DNA of 64,000 nucleotides from Rosenbergiella australiborealis. GTDB taxonomy: Bacteria; Pseudomonadota; Gammaproteobacteria; Enterobacterales; Enterobacteriaceae. Shown piece by piece: positions 53,479 through 62,745 of the stretch. Every line of letters begins with the position of its first letter. The stretch's first letter is position 1. Under the pieces are notes generated by a model. It saw only the letters and a program-made list of their open reading frames with translations, did no database searches and had not been told where the DNA came from. The translations under genes and the position numbers were made by a program. The stretch covers positions 62,001 through 126,000 of the forward strand of contig NZ_JABBFO010000005.1 in assembly GCF_018494035.1 (NCBI RefSeq), written 5' to 3'.

Positions 53479-54678
53479 GTGAAAGTTGAAACCTCTGGTC
53501 AGAAAATTTTTTATTTCCGGTTCTATTGGGAAGGGAAACGTAGCTTTATCTTATTAGGTCGCTTCCCAGAGATGTCTTTAGCAAAAGCGAGACAGTTAAT
53601 CCATGACTATGCTGGAAATCTTAAAGAGAGTATTAACCCTAAAACTGCACGTGAAGAACAAGCCATTCAAGCCGAAATTGCACAACGTCAAAAAGAACTA
53701 CAAGGCAGCATTGAGCAACTCATCAACGGTTATACCACTAAAATGCGAGAAGACGGCAAAAGAACGTGGAAAGCCGTGTTGTATGCATTAGAAAAAGAAG
53801 TCTATGCGATCATTCCCCGCTCAACTAAGGCGAATGAAATCACGTCCATACATATCAAGCGTATTCTCGCAGGAATGATTCAGCGTGATGCAGTTGTGGT
53901 TTCTAATCGATTACGCTCTTATTTAATGGCAGCCTTTAATTATGGTCTAAAGGCCGATAATGACCCCGCTAACCACCAGCAAGACGTGTTATTTGGTCTG
54001 CAAATGAATCCTGTAAGCGTCATTCCTAAACAGTCAGCAGCCGAGAAACCAGGCACTCATTGGTTAAAACTAGACCAGCTATTATCGTTATTAGGTGACT
54101 TTCCGAAAGCCCCAAAAGTCGGTAGAAGTGTTAGCCAACTTCTCAATCTATGTGTGTACACCGGGGGACAGCGCCCTTACGAACTCGTTTCAAGTCGCTG
54201 GGAGGCGATTAATTGGGAAGAAAAAACATTATTAATTGTCCCTGAGGTATCGAAAAATAAACGTAACCACCTTATCCCCCTCACCGATTCAGCGATTGAT
54301 ATGCTTAAACAATTACAGAGGGAAAATGATCAGCAAAGTGCTTTTATTTTTCCCCAAAGAGTAAAACCGGAACAACATCTTCGTACCGATAGTTTTGCTC
54401 AAGCAATTATTTATTATCGAAAACACTTTCCCGATAGCCCCTCCTTTATTGGCAGAGATATCCGTAGAACGTGCAAGACGCTAATGGGGGAATTGGGCAT
54501 CAGTAAAGAGTTACGTGACCGTATACAGAATCATGCTTTACAAGATGTGAGTTCAAGGCACTATGATCGATATGACTACTTAGCAGAAAAACGCGATGCG
54601 CTGGAGCAATGGGATCGAAGGTTGAACGGCACTGAATATACCACCAGCAATGTGGTCAGTTTGTTTCGGCGGGCATAA
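53479..54678 (+). CDS. P4-type tyrosine recombinase (integrase), 5' end damaged
   Basis: A 399-residue tyrosine recombinase of the phage-P4 integrase type. Arm-binding-like part: YWEGKRSFILLGRFPEMSLAKARQL. Catalytic part: GGQRPYEL (first Arg), GRDIRRTCKTLMGELGI, then NHALQDVSSRHYDRYDYL (His and the Tyr nucleophile). The listed start is a GTG; the same frame continues upstream with family-like residues (WDKTSERGSGRLGVKV) back to 53419 without a start codon. In the neighbouring frame ATG ATG at 53379 opens MMHELAELVITNLK, so a one-base frameshift near 53420 probably broke a gene of about 433 residues. The element is bounded by tRNA-Ile2 repeats. Confidence 0.8.
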   Translation: MKVETSGQKIFYFRFYWEGKRSFILLGRFPEMSLAKARQLIHDYAGNLKESINPKTAREEQAIQAEIAQRQKELQGSIEQLINGYTTKMREDGKRTWKAVLYALEKEVYAIIPRSTKANEITSIHIKRILAGMIQRDAVVVSNRLRSYLMAAFNYGLKADNDPANHQQDVLFGLQMNPVSVIPKQSAAEKPGTHWLKLDQLLSLLGDFPKAPKVGRSVSQLLNLCVYTGGQRPYELVSSRWEAINWEEKTLLIVPEVSKNKRNHLIPLTDSAIDMLKQLQRENDQQSAFIFPQRVKPEQHLRTDSFAQAIIYYRKHFPDSPSFIGRDIRRTCKTLMGELGISKELRDRIQNHALQDVSSRHYDRYDYLAEKRDALEQWDRRLNGTEYTTSNVVSLFRRA

Positions 54679-54884
54679 TTATAGTAAATGAACTCAAGCC
54701 GCAGGCTACATTTTTTCAGATGTGTAAGCAGGCCTTAAAATTCTGTCGTGTCCGACGCTATGCCGGGAGTAAGTATTGGATGATTTAACAATTAATGATG
54801 TGGGTAAAAAACAGGCGAAGCGTGACCGTATTCATACTGATTAATAGTTAATCGATATTTGGCAATTGACGGAGAGTGACCGTT

Positions 54885-54972
54885 TTCTGCAGACTTCCTC
54901 GACACCAGTGCCGGTTTCAGCCTGTTTGAGTGCAAAAGCGATTTGCTCCTCGGTATAACGTGTCTTTTTCAT
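54885..54972 (-). pseudogene. IS3-family transposase OrfA fragment
   Basis: From the ATG at 54972 the minus strand encodes MKKTRYTEEQIAFALKQAET and then GTGVEEVCRK, a typical IS3-family OrfA N-terminus. The match ends at about 54885, where the DNA changes to unrelated sequence. Only the 5' end remains, so it is a relic of an insertion sequence. The IS terminus may lie near 55090-55105 (TAATCCCCCC on the minus strand), but no partner end was found. Confidence 0.8.
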
Positions 54973-55106
54973 AACGAATGACCTCTTTAGGGACGGAAAA
55001 GAAAGCCGAAAACTCTACTTTACACCGGTACTGAGCAAAGGGGGAAGGTCAGAGAAGGTCACGCATGACCTGATTCTACTTATGACCTCCGTTAAAAATG
55101 GGGGGA

Positions 55107-55343
55107 TTACCCTGTCAGTGTGGGAAACCAAACCATCGAATAATAAGGAAGGTTTAATTCATCGCAGACGTCATCGGGTATTCGCCAAGCTGCATGCTGA
55201 AAATGCCCTTTCTGATAGCCAAAACAATTTAGTGCATCTTTATGTGTTCTAAATTTAGCATGAGGGGAAACGGCTATAAAACCTGCTTCGAGGTAAGGTT
55301 GAGCTGTCCACATTTCACCCTTTGTATTGTCAACTTTACTCAT
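55107..55343 (-). CDS. Small ORFan inside the integrated element
   Basis: A 78-residue cytoplasmic protein (MSKVDNTKGEMWTAQPYLEA start). It has no membrane segment or signal peptide and contains ARG/aromatic-rich patches (HFQHAAWRIPDD, PYYSMVWFP). I do not recognise a family. The ATG at 55343 has AAGG eight bases upstream; an ATG at 55373 is possible. The product could be a regulator or phage-type cargo; nothing in the sequence decides this. Confidence 0.5.
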   Translation of the reverse strand: MSKVDNTKGEMWTAQPYLEAGFIAVSPHAKFRTHKDALNCFGYQKGHFQHAAWRIPDDVCDELNLPYYSMVWFPTLTG

Positions 55344-55547
55344 CGTCGTGGCCTTAAGTTTGGAAGATATCACCCACTAGCACTGAGCCGTTAACTTAGC
55401 TGGTCAATATAGAGAATGATAGTGGTTAAAAATCAAACTTATTTTTAGCTAAAAAATAGAGGAACTAAAAACGTTTATTGTTTTTTTCGACCCTCTAGCA
55501 AAATCCTTACTGCGCCTATTACTGCACCTGTTATCGCACAAAACAAA

Positions 55548-55579
55548 AAGGACCTAGCTTATTTCTAAGCTAAGTCCTT
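55548..55579 (-). terminator. Terminator downstream of tRNA-Ile2
   Basis: A 14-base-pair stem with one mismatch (AAGGACCTAGCTTA against TAAGCTAAGTCCTT), a four-base loop and T-run on the minus strand. It is nine bases past the tRNA CCA end and now terminates the intact copy; it was brought in by the element. Confidence 0.85.
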
Positions 55580-55587
55580 GATATATC

Positions 55588-55635
55588 TGGTGGCCCCTCC
55601 CAGACTTGAACTGGGGACCAAACGATTATGAGTCG
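55588..55635 (-). repeat. Attachment site within tRNA-Ile2 (second copy of the 48-bp repeat)
   Basis: The 3' part of the intact tRNA, repeated at 53311-53358. The repeat pair encloses about 2.3 kb holding the integrase, the IS fragment and a small ORFan. Integration restored a complete tRNA, as usual for P4-like islands. Confidence 0.9.
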
Positions 55636-55664
55636 TCTGCTCTAACCGACTGAGCTAAGGGGCC
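55588..55664 (-). tRNA. tRNA-Ile2, anticodon CAT (lysidine type)
   Basis: Seventy-seven bases including the encoded CCA. Acceptor stem GGCCCCT / AGGGGCC; D arm with GCTCAGTCGGTTAGAGC; anticodon loop reads CTCATAA (anticodon CAT, plus-strand positions 55628-55630); T arm with GTTCAAGTC. The sequence is close to E. coli ileX (tRNA-Ile2, whose C34 becomes lysidine and reads AUA), and clearly differs from elongator and initiator Met tRNAs. Its 3' half is the integration target of the adjacent element. Confidence 0.95.
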
Positions 55665-55792
55665 TTAATGTGGCAAGGAGTATAAAGCATCCGATCGCGG
55701 TAATCCAGTACTGCTGAATTAGTTGCTGTTTTTTAAGGCAGATTAGTGTTTATCGCTAAGAATAGTACGTTATTTTGCGCGAGATTATTGTT

Positions 55793-56122
55793 TCAATCTT
55801 GAGGCTGTACTTGATAAACCCACGCCTCAATAGTATTCCCCTCAGCCGTCAAGGCTGTAACCGTGACACGGTCATACCCTTCTTCAAAAGCGTCAAGTTC
55901 AGGCCAGTGGTCGGCAAGCTGTTCACTAAAAAAGAGATAACCGGTTACCTCACTGCCCTGCGGGTCTAAAATAAGCCCCGGAAAGTCCGCAGCCAGTCCC
56001 CAAGCCTTCTCATAATAAGTGCCACGCACCGTTGCCGCGAGCCATTTGCCGCCTATTCCTGTTAATAGATGTTCGTTCTCACGCCCGGGCTGTAATGTCC
56101 CATACACAAATAATGGCTTCAT
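55793..56122 (-). CDS. Gamma-glutamylcyclotransferase family protein (AIG2-like)
   Basis: A 109-residue protein of the gamma-glutamylcyclotransferase (GGCT) fold: start KPLFVYGTLQPGRENEHLL (the YGTL motif binds the gamma-glutamyl group) and LDAFEEGYDRVTV with the likely catalytic Glu near residue 82. The family cleaves gamma-glutamyl compounds, including glutathione, to 5-oxoproline. Divergent from the NitA gene with 135 bases between them, which supports a link to glutathione metabolism (inference). Confidence 0.85.
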   Translation of the reverse strand: MKPLFVYGTLQPGRENEHLLTGIGGKWLAATVRGTYYEKAWGLAADFPGLILDPQGSEVTGYLFFSEQLADHWPELDAFEEGYDRVTVTALTAEGNTIEAWVYQVQPQD

Positions 56123-56257
56123 TTTTATCTCCCTTACTCAAAACGAGTCAGTATCATGCAATGATTGGCATCTTGAGTGCAATAATTCCCTTGGGGGAGA
56201 GAGAGAAACCCTCTACATTGATCAATCAGAGTCAGAGTTAACATCTGGGAGAGCAAA

Positions 56258-57031
56258 ATGAAACTTGCAGTAGGTCAATTTCAAGTGAGTCGTGACTGGC
56301 AAGATAATGCCTCGACAATTATTACGCTGATGCAACAAGCTAATGCTCAGGCAGCACGATTGTTAGTGCTACCAGAAGCGGTGTTAGCTCGCGATAATCA
56401 GGATAGTCATTGGGTTATTAACGCCGCGCAACCTATCGATGGTCCTTTCCTTGGTCAACTTCTTATCGCCAGTCAAACCTTGGCGGTGACGACTATTTTC
56501 ACCATGCATGTTCCTGCTGAAGGGGGTAAAGCGCGCAATGTCCTTATCGCACTGCGCCAGGGTGAAATCCTGCTAACCTACGATAAAATTCATCTTTATG
56601 ATGCCTTTACGGTACGTGAATCGGATAACGTGGTTGCCGGAGAAACCTTGCCTCCACTGCTGCATATTGACGATTTTACCGTCGGTGTGATGACCTGTTA
56701 TGACTTACGCTTTCCCGAGATGGCGCGTGCACTTGCTCGACAAGGCGCAGAACTTTTGGTCTTGCCCGCGGCATGGTTAAAAGGGCCAAATAAAGAGCTG
56801 CATTGGGAATTGCTGACGCGAGCCCGTGCGTTAGAAAACACCTGCTATATGGTGGCCAGTGGAGAGTGTGGTCCTAAGAATATTGGCCATAGCTTGGTTG
56901 TTGATCCATTAGGATTAGTGATTGCTCAAGCGGGAGAGCGCCCACAGCTCGTATTTACCGAGATTGATAAAGCCCATTTGTCAGCAGTACGGGAACAACT
57001 CCCGGTATTACAGCATTGTCGTTTGCTCTAA
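56258..57031 (+). CDS. nitA: Deaminated glutathione amidase (nitrilase superfamily, YbeM/NitA type)
   Basis: A 257-residue carbon-nitrogen hydrolase resembling E. coli YbeM throughout. The Glu-Lys-Cys triad is visible: LVLPEAVLARD (Glu near 41), YDKIHLYDAF (Lys near 110), and VMTCYDLRFPE (Cys near 147). The family repairs deaminated glutathione, a side product of transaminases, by cleaving it. It begins a plus-strand row that leads to gsiABCD, the glutathione importer, 222 bases downstream. Confidence 0.88.
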   Translation: MKLAVGQFQVSRDWQDNASTIITLMQQANAQAARLLVLPEAVLARDNQDSHWVINAAQPIDGPFLGQLLIASQTLAVTTIFTMHVPAEGGKARNVLIALRQGEILLTYDKIHLYDAFTVRESDNVVAGETLPPLLHIDDFTVGVMTCYDLRFPEMARALARQGAELLVLPAAWLKGPNKELHWELLTRARALENTCYMVASGECGPKNIGHSLVVDPLGLVIAQAGERPQLVFTEIDKAHLSAVREQLPVLQHCRLL

Positions 57032-57252
57032 CTCTGCGCCATTGAGGCTGAGTCTTTTGCATAAAACATAACAAAACATTATTTATTCTACTGCGTTATC
57101 GGTTTACAACGCCGGGTAGAGTTTTTATAGTCAAAATGGCAAAAAATACGAAACATCATATACTTTTTTAATCAATAGCTTGGCTCAATATAGGCGCAGC
57201 CTCGCTGAACAGTCCAGAAAATAGCGTGAGCGACGTCAAATAAGGGAAAATC

Positions 57253-59160
57253 ATGGTGATGGAAACGGATCAACAAGCGTCTCAGCCACAACCGGTACTG
57301 CAGGTTGAAAACCTTCAGATCGCTTTTCCCGGCGAGACGACCCCACACCTTGTCGTCGATCATCTCAATTTGACGGTACATCGCGGTGAAACACTGGCTT
57401 TGGTCGGTGAATCGGGGTCTGGTAAATCAGTCAGTTCTCTAGCCCTAATGGGGCTCTTACCCAATGGGACAAAGGTCACCGGTTCGCGCTGGCTACAAAA
57501 ACGTGACGGACAACGGATTGAGCTCGGTACGCTGAGTGATGCGCAATGGCAAAAAGTCCGGGGCGCTGATGTAGCAATGATCTTTCAAGAGCCAATGACT
57601 TCATTAAATCCCGTCTTTACTATCGCTGATCAACTTGCCGAAGCGCTACGTCAGCATCAACATTTATCCGCGTCTCAAGCTCAACACGAAAGCCTGCAAC
57701 TTTTAGAACGAGTGCGTATTCCCGCAGCAAAACAGATAATGCAGCGCTACCCACATCAACTGTCTGGGGGAATGCGTCAGCGCGTGATGATTGCAATGGC
57801 ACTGAGCTGTCGACCCGCACTACTAATTGCGGATGAACCCACAACAGCGCTTGATGTGACCTTACAAGCAGAGATCCTTGCGCTTATTCGTGAACTACAG
57901 CGCGATTTAGATACCGGGGTGCTATTTATTACCCACGATATGGGGGTGGTAGCGGAGATGGCCAATCGCGTTACCGTACTGCGCCACGGTGTCCCTCTGG
58001 AAACCGCTCCCGTTAAACAACTGTTTCAGTCACCACAACACACCTATACTCAGCAATTACTGGCCGCGGTACCACGTCTGGGTGATATGAAAGGGCATGA
58101 TTTTCCAGAAAAATTCCATCTAATGACCGACGCCCCCTCTTCCGTCCCGGCTGTCGACACCGTTGATCATCACTCTCCTCCCTTGTTACAGGTAAAAGAT
58201 TTGGTGATGCGCTTCCCGATACGTGCCGGGATATTTAACCGAGTTGTCAGTGAAGTGCATGCCGTTGAGCACCTCAGTTTTGATCTCCGTGCCGGCGAAA
58301 CTTTGGCACTGGTGGGGGAATCGGGATGCGGCAAGTCGACCACTGGGCGTGCGCTACTGCAATTGGTGGCGAGCCAACAGGGATCCATTACGTTTAATGG
58401 GCAGCGCGTCGATCAGTTAACAGGATCTGCGTTAAATACACTGCGCCAAGAGATCCAATTTATTTTTCAAGATCCCTATGCCTCGTTAGATCCGCGTAAA
58501 ACGGTTGGCTACTCGATTATGGAGCCGCTTCTCATTCATCGACTCGCTTCCCGTTCGCAAGCGGAACAGCGAGTTAAAGAGTTATTAGAAAAAGTTGGAT
58601 TATCTGCTGAACACGCACAGCGTTACCCTCACCAATTTTCGGGAGGACAACGGCAGCGGATCTGTATTGCGCGAGCACTCGCGTTAAATCCAAAACTGAT
58701 TGTCGCTGATGAGTCCGTGTCGGCGTTAGATGTTTCGGTACAGGCGCAAATTATTAATTTGTTATTAGATCTGCAGCGCGAAACTGGGATGGCATTTTTA
58801 TTTATTTCGCATGATATGGCGGTGGTCGAGCGAATTAGCCATCGCGTCGCCGTGATGTATCAGGGACAAATCGTGGAGATAGGCCCACGCGCCGCTGTCT
58901 TCACTCAGCCTCAACATCCCTATACACAGAAATTACTGCGCGCGGTACCGGTTGCCGATCCTACGGTGCACCGCCCTCCTCTTTCTTCTAACGTGGAAGA
59001 ATTACCCAGCGCGATTTATCCCGTTGGTAAAGGCCCGGAACGGGTAAATCTGCATGAAGTATCCCCCGGCCATTTCGTTGCGCATTCCATTGTACGTCGT
59101 CCTTTAATACCTTCATATCCGGCATCCTTATCAGTGAAGACAGGAGAAACTCATTTATGA
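57253..59160 (+). CDS. gsiA: Glutathione ABC transporter ATP-binding protein GsiA
   Basis: A 635-residue fusion of two ABC ATPase domains, as in E. coli GsiA (623 aa). First domain: Walker [13 protein letters not shown], signature [15 protein letters not shown], Walker [13 protein letters not shown]. Second domain: Walker [15 protein letters not shown], signature [15 protein letters not shown] and [12 protein letters not shown]. It energises uptake of glutathione. The ATG at 57253 has AAGGG six bases upstream. Its final four bases overlap gsiB. Confidence 0.94.
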   Translation: MVMETDQQASQPQPVLQVENLQIAFPGETTPHLVVDHLNLTVHRGETLALVGESGSGKSVSSLALMGLLPNGTKVTGSRWLQKRDGQRIELGTLSDAQWQKVRGADVAMIFQEPMTSLNPVFTIADQLAEALRQHQHLSASQAQHESLQLLERVRIPAAKQIMQRYPHQLSGGMRQRVMIAMALSCRPALLIADEPTTALDVTLQAEILALIRELQRDLDTGVLFITHDMGVVAEMANRVTVLRHGVPLETAPVKQLFQSPQHTYTQQLLAAVPRLGDMKGHDFPEKFHLMTDAPSSVPAVDTVDHHSPPLLQVKDLVMRFPIRAGIFNRVVSEVHAVEHLSFDLRAGETLALVGESGCGKSTTGRALLQLVASQQGSITFNGQRVDQLTGSALNTLRQEIQFIFQDPYASLDPRKTVGYSIMEPLLIHRLASRSQAEQRVKELLEKVGLSAEHAQRYPHQFSGGQRQRICIARALALNPKLIVADESVSALDVSVQAQIINLLLDLQRETGMAFLFISHDMAVVERISHRVAVMYQGQIVEIGPRAAVFTQPQHPYTQKLLRAVPVADPTVHRPPLSSNVEELPSAIYPVGKGPERVNLHEVSPGHFVAHSIVRRPLIPSYPASLSVKTGETHL

Positions 59161-60692
59161 ATACACGCCAACTGCCTTGGCTACTTGCTGCAGGTGTTAC
59201 GGCCAGCTTACTTAGCGTGCCGAGTTTTGCGGCTAAAAATATTGTGGTTGCGGTCGGTTCAAATTTTACGACCCTTGACCCTTACGATGCTAATGACACC
59301 TTATCTCAAAGCGTCGCCAAATCTTTTTATCAAGGACTGTATGGCTTTGATGAATCGATGAAAATTAAACCGGTTTTAGCCGAGAGTTATCAAGTCAGCC
59401 CCGATGGCTTAACCTACACGATAAAACTTCGCCCCAATGTGACCTTCCAAGATGGAACACCGTTTAACGCTGAAGCGGTAAAAGTTAACTTCGATCGCGC
59501 GAGTAATCCTGATAGCCATTTAAAACGCTATAACTTATTTAACGATATTGCTCATACGGAAGTGGTCGATCCCTTGACCGTTACCATTACCCTTAAAAAA
59601 CCTTTTTCGGCCTTTATTAATACTTTGGCCCACCCTTCGGCGGTGATGATTTCGCCAGCGGCATTAAAAAAATACGGCACACAAATCGGCTTTCACCCAG
59701 TAGGAACTGGGCCTTACCAATTTGTGAGTTGGAATCAAACCGATGCCATGACAGTGAAAAAATGGCCGAATTACTGGCAAAAAGGGTTACCGAAACTGGA
59801 TAGTATTGTCTGGCGACCGGTTGCCGATAATAATACCCGTGCGGCTATGCTACAAACCGGGGAAGCTGATTTTGCTTACCCAATCCCTTATGAGCAAGCC
59901 CCTCGCCTTAAAGCGGACAGTAAATTAGACGTCGTCAGCTGGCCGTCCATTATGCAGCGCTATATCAGCTTGAATGTGACACAAAAACCTTTCGATAACC
60001 CGAAAGTCCGTGAAGCGCTCAACTATGCCATTAACCGTGAAGCATTAGTAAAAGTCGCTTTTTCGGGTTATGCGACCCCTGCGACCGGTATTGTGCCTCC
60101 AGCAATTGCTGACGCGCAGAGCTACCCGGCAATTCCTTATGATCCGGCAAAAGCCCGTGAATTATTAAAAGAGGCTGGTTACCCGCAAGGCTTCCAGACG
60201 ACTTTATGGTCGTCACATAATCATTCCACGGCACAGAAGGTACTGCAATTTACGCAACAACAATTAGCGCAAGTCGGTGTCAAGGTGCAAGTCACGGCGA
60301 TGGATGCTGGCCAACGTGCTGCCCAAGTCGAGGACAAAGGGCAAAAAGAGAGCGGAGTACGGATGTTCTATACCGGTTGGGCCGCCTCTACCGGCGAAGC
60401 CAACTGGGCATTAACCCCGCTGTTCGCCACCAGCTCATGGCCACCCGCTATCTTTAATACGGCTTTTTATAGCAATCCACAAGTTGATAAAGACTTAGCC
60501 GATGCATTGACCGCGACAGATAATGCAAAGAAAAAAGCCTTTTACAAAGCGGCTCAAGATACTATTTGGCATGACCAACCGTGGATCCCACTGGTGGTCG
60601 AACAGCTTGTCTCCGCGAACAATAAGTCTCTGACCCACTTCAACGTGATGCCAGATACGGGTTTTGATTTTGACAATGCCGATCTGAAGTAA
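59157..60692 (+). CDS. gsiB: Glutathione-binding periplasmic protein GsiB
   Basis: A 511-residue SBP_bac_5 protein with a signal peptide (LSVPSFA, about residue 25) collinear with E. coli GsiB (512 aa). Landmarks: [22 protein letters not shown] at the mature start, the peptide-binding segments [14 protein letters not shown] and [21 protein letters not shown]. It captures glutathione for GsiACD. Confidence 0.94.
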   Translation: MNTRQLPWLLAAGVTASLLSVPSFAAKNIVVAVGSNFTTLDPYDANDTLSQSVAKSFYQGLYGFDESMKIKPVLAESYQVSPDGLTYTIKLRPNVTFQDGTPFNAEAVKVNFDRASNPDSHLKRYNLFNDIAHTEVVDPLTVTITLKKPFSAFINTLAHPSAVMISPAALKKYGTQIGFHPVGTGPYQFVSWNQTDAMTVKKWPNYWQKGLPKLDSIVWRPVADNNTRAAMLQTGEADFAYPIPYEQAPRLKADSKLDVVSWPSIMQRYISLNVTQKPFDNPKVREALNYAINREALVKVAFSGYATPATGIVPPAIADAQSYPAIPYDPAKARELLKEAGYPQGFQTTLWSSHNHSTAQKVLQFTQQQLAQVGVKVQVTAMDAGQRAAQVEDKGQKESGVRMFYTGWAASTGEANWALTPLFATSSWPPAIFNTAFYSNPQVDKDLADALTATDNAKKKAFYKAAQDTIWHDQPWIPLVVEQLVSANNKSLTHFNVMPDTGFDFDNADLK

Positions 60693-60699
60693 CTGTTTA

Positions 60700-60719
60700 G
60701 GGCGGGGTCATCCCCGCCC
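60700..60719. other. GC-rich hairpin between gsiB and gsiC
   Basis: A perfect eight-base stem (GGGCGGGG / CCCCGCCC) with a four-base loop, seven bases after the gsiB stop and 17 before the gsiC start. It has no T-run, so it more likely stabilises the upstream mRNA and gives more binding protein than permease, as seen at other binding-protein genes (inference). Confidence 0.7.
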
Positions 60720-60736
60720 ATAATCCGAGAATTCGC

Positions 60737-61657
60737 ATGCTCAACTATTTTATAAAACGCTTGCTAGGGATGTTGCCGACGTTGTTGATTGTCGCCATTC
60801 TCGTTTTCCTTTTTGTGCATATGTTGCCCGGTGATCCGGCGCGTCTGCTCGCAGGGCCAAACGCGGACAATACCGTCGTGGCGATGGTACGTCATCAACT
60901 TGGGCTTGATTTACCCCTGCCCCAACAATTTTGGCACTATCTTGTACGCTTAGTTCAGGGGGATTTTGGCCAATCAATGGCTTCACAGCGCCCCGTTAGC
61001 CAAGAGATTGCCAGTCGCTTTATGCCAACGTTGTTATTGACCTTAACCAGCATGGCTTGGTCATGCTTGTTTGGATTAGTGATCGGTATCGCCTCAGCCG
61101 TTTGGCGTAATCGTTGGCCCGATAAGCTCGGTATGATCATCGCCGTTTCCGGGATCTCCTTCCCGGCGTTTGCGTTGGGTATTTTATTGATGCAAATTTT
61201 CTCCGTGCAGCTCGGCTGGTTACCAACCGTTGGGGCTGACGGCTGGCGTAACTATATTTTACCCTCATTGACCTTAGGCGCTTCGGTCGCCGCTGTGATG
61301 GCACGTTTTACCCGCGCATCCTTTATTGAGGTCTTGGGCGAAGACTATATGCGAACTGCACGCGCCAAAGGCTTAAGCGCACGCAAGGTTATCTTCAAAC
61401 ACGGTCTGCGTAATGCACTGATTCCCGTTATTACCATGATGGGCTTGCAGTTTGGCCTACTATTAGGGGGGGCGATTGTCGTCGAGGTCGTCTTTAACTG
61501 GCCGGGGCTTGGGCGATTACTGATCGATTCCGTCGAAAGCCGCGACTATCCCGTGATCCAAGCTCTTGTCTTACTCTTTTCCTGTGAATTTATCGTGATT
61601 AATTTAGTTGTCGATTTACTCTATGCATGGGTTAATCCGACGATTCGTTACCGCTGA
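60737..61657 (+). CDS. gsiC: Glutathione ABC transporter permease GsiC
   Basis: A 306-residue DppB-type permease collinear with E. coli GsiC (306 aa): [24 protein letters not shown] at the N-terminus, the [11 protein letters not shown] extracytoplasmic start and the EAA-type loop [29 protein letters not shown]. About six membrane segments. Confidence 0.95.
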   Translation: MLNYFIKRLLGMLPTLLIVAILVFLFVHMLPGDPARLLAGPNADNTVVAMVRHQLGLDLPLPQQFWHYLVRLVQGDFGQSMASQRPVSQEIASRFMPTLLLTLTSMAWSCLFGLVIGIASAVWRNRWPDKLGMIIAVSGISFPAFALGILLMQIFSVQLGWLPTVGADGWRNYILPSLTLGASVAAVMARFTRASFIEVLGEDYMRTARAKGLSARKVIFKHGLRNALIPVITMMGLQFGLLLGGAIVVEVVFNWPGLGRLLIDSVESRDYPVIQALVLLFSCEFIVINLVVDLLYAWVNPTIRYR

Positions 61658-61666
61658 GGAGCTGTC

Positions 61667-62575
61667 ATGAAAAATTGGCGCCGCACAGCGGCTCTTAACG
61701 CCTTACCAACGCTAGATCCAGCCACACCGCAACCACCGTTACGTGAATTCTGGCGGCGATTTCGCCAGCAACCCATTGCCGTCATTGCCGCAATCTTCGT
61801 GTTGGTCCTTTTACTGGTCGCCATTTTTGCCCCTTGGCTGACGCCCTTTGATGCAGAAAACTACTTTGATTATGACCGCATCGATCAAGGCCCTAGTACA
61901 CTGCATTGGTTTGGTGTCGATGCACTCGGTCGCGATATTTTTAGCCGAGTACTGCTGGGCACTCGGATATCTCTACTCGCGGGCGTGTTTTCCGTAGCCT
62001 TAGGGTCGGTGATAGGCACAATACTCGGTCTACTCGCCGGTTACTACGAAGGCTGGATGGACAGAATCATTATGCGTATTTGCGATGTCCTTTTTGCCTT
62101 TCCAGGGATCCTGCTAGCGATTGCCGTCGTCGCATTGATGGGACCGGGGATGTCGAATGTGGTGATTGCCGTTGCCATTTTCAGTATCCCGGCGTTCGCA
62201 AGACTGGTACGAGGAAATACCTTGGTCTTGAAACAACTGACTTGGGTGGAGTCCGCACGCAGCATTGGTGCCTCTGACCTACATATCGTGTTTAGACATA
62301 TCTTACCGGGAACATTCTCCTCCATAGTCGTCTTTTTCACCCTACGTATTGGCGTTTCTATTATCTCAGCCGCCAGCCTCTCTTTTATTGGATTAGGTGC
62401 GCAACCGCCAACCCCGGAATGGGGAGCAATGCTTAACGAGGCACGTTCGGATATGGTAATGGCCCCACATGTCGCGTTATTTCCAATTCTAGCTATTTTT
62501 TTGACGGTACTGGCCTTCAACTTGCTGGGTGATGGATTACGCGACGCGCTTGACCCGAAACTACGCAGTAAATAA
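61667..62575 (+). CDS. gsiD: Glutathione ABC transporter permease GsiD
   Basis: A 302-residue DppC-type permease collinear with E. coli GsiD (303 aa). It has the N-terminal cytoplasmic tail ending in [47 protein letters not shown], and the EAA loop [19 protein letters not shown]. Starts nine bases after gsiC. Followed by a long hairpin. Confidence 0.95.
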   Translation: MKNWRRTAALNALPTLDPATPQPPLREFWRRFRQQPIAVIAAIFVLVLLLVAIFAPWLTPFDAENYFDYDRIDQGPSTLHWFGVDALGRDIFSRVLLGTRISLLAGVFSVALGSVIGTILGLLAGYYEGWMDRIIMRICDVLFAFPGILLAIAVVALMGPGMSNVVIAVAIFSIPAFARLVRGNTLVLKQLTWVESARSIGASDLHIVFRHILPGTFSSIVVFFTLRIGVSIISAASLSFIGLGAQPPTPEWGAMLNEARSDMVMAPHVALFPILAIFLTVLAFNLLGDGLRDALDPKLRSK

Positions 62576-62583
62576 CGACTCAG

Positions 62584-62627
62584 CCTCGAACAACCAGGGC
62601 TCCTACTGGAGCCCTGGTTGTTCGAGG
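62584..62627. terminator. Perfect 20-bp inverted repeat after gsiD
   Basis: Two exact 20-base arms (62584-62603 and 62608-62627) with a four-base TACT loop, eight bases after the gsiD stop. The stem is far longer than an ordinary terminator. No T-run follows directly; a T-rich run appears at about 62649-62656. It could end the transcript, protect it from 3' decay, or be a repeated intergenic element. Confidence 0.6.
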
Positions 62628-62745
62628 GGCACGCCGCCGCCAATACTCAGTTTTTTTCCTGAAACTGCCCTGTACCAGGAGAAATCGCCTTCACAACCTC
62701 TCCCCCAACTTCCATACTGAGGCTCCATTAACGCAAGGAGCGACT

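Noticed and set aside
50104-55451. 13-base identical block TTATTTTTAGCTA at 50104-50116 and 55439-55451 as possible attachment repeats
   Set aside because: Too short and AT-rich to be meaningful; the 48-base tRNA repeat explains the element boundary far better.
55588-55664. Reading the CAT-anticodon tRNA as tRNA-Met
   Set aside because: The acceptor stem GGCCCCT and arms match tRNA-Ile2 of E. coli and not elongator or initiator tRNA-Met.
62044-62643. Long minus-strand open frame opposite gsiD
   Set aside because: gsiD matches its family along its full length; the opposite frame has no ribosome site or recognisable motif and is rich in residues produced by reverse reading of membrane codons.
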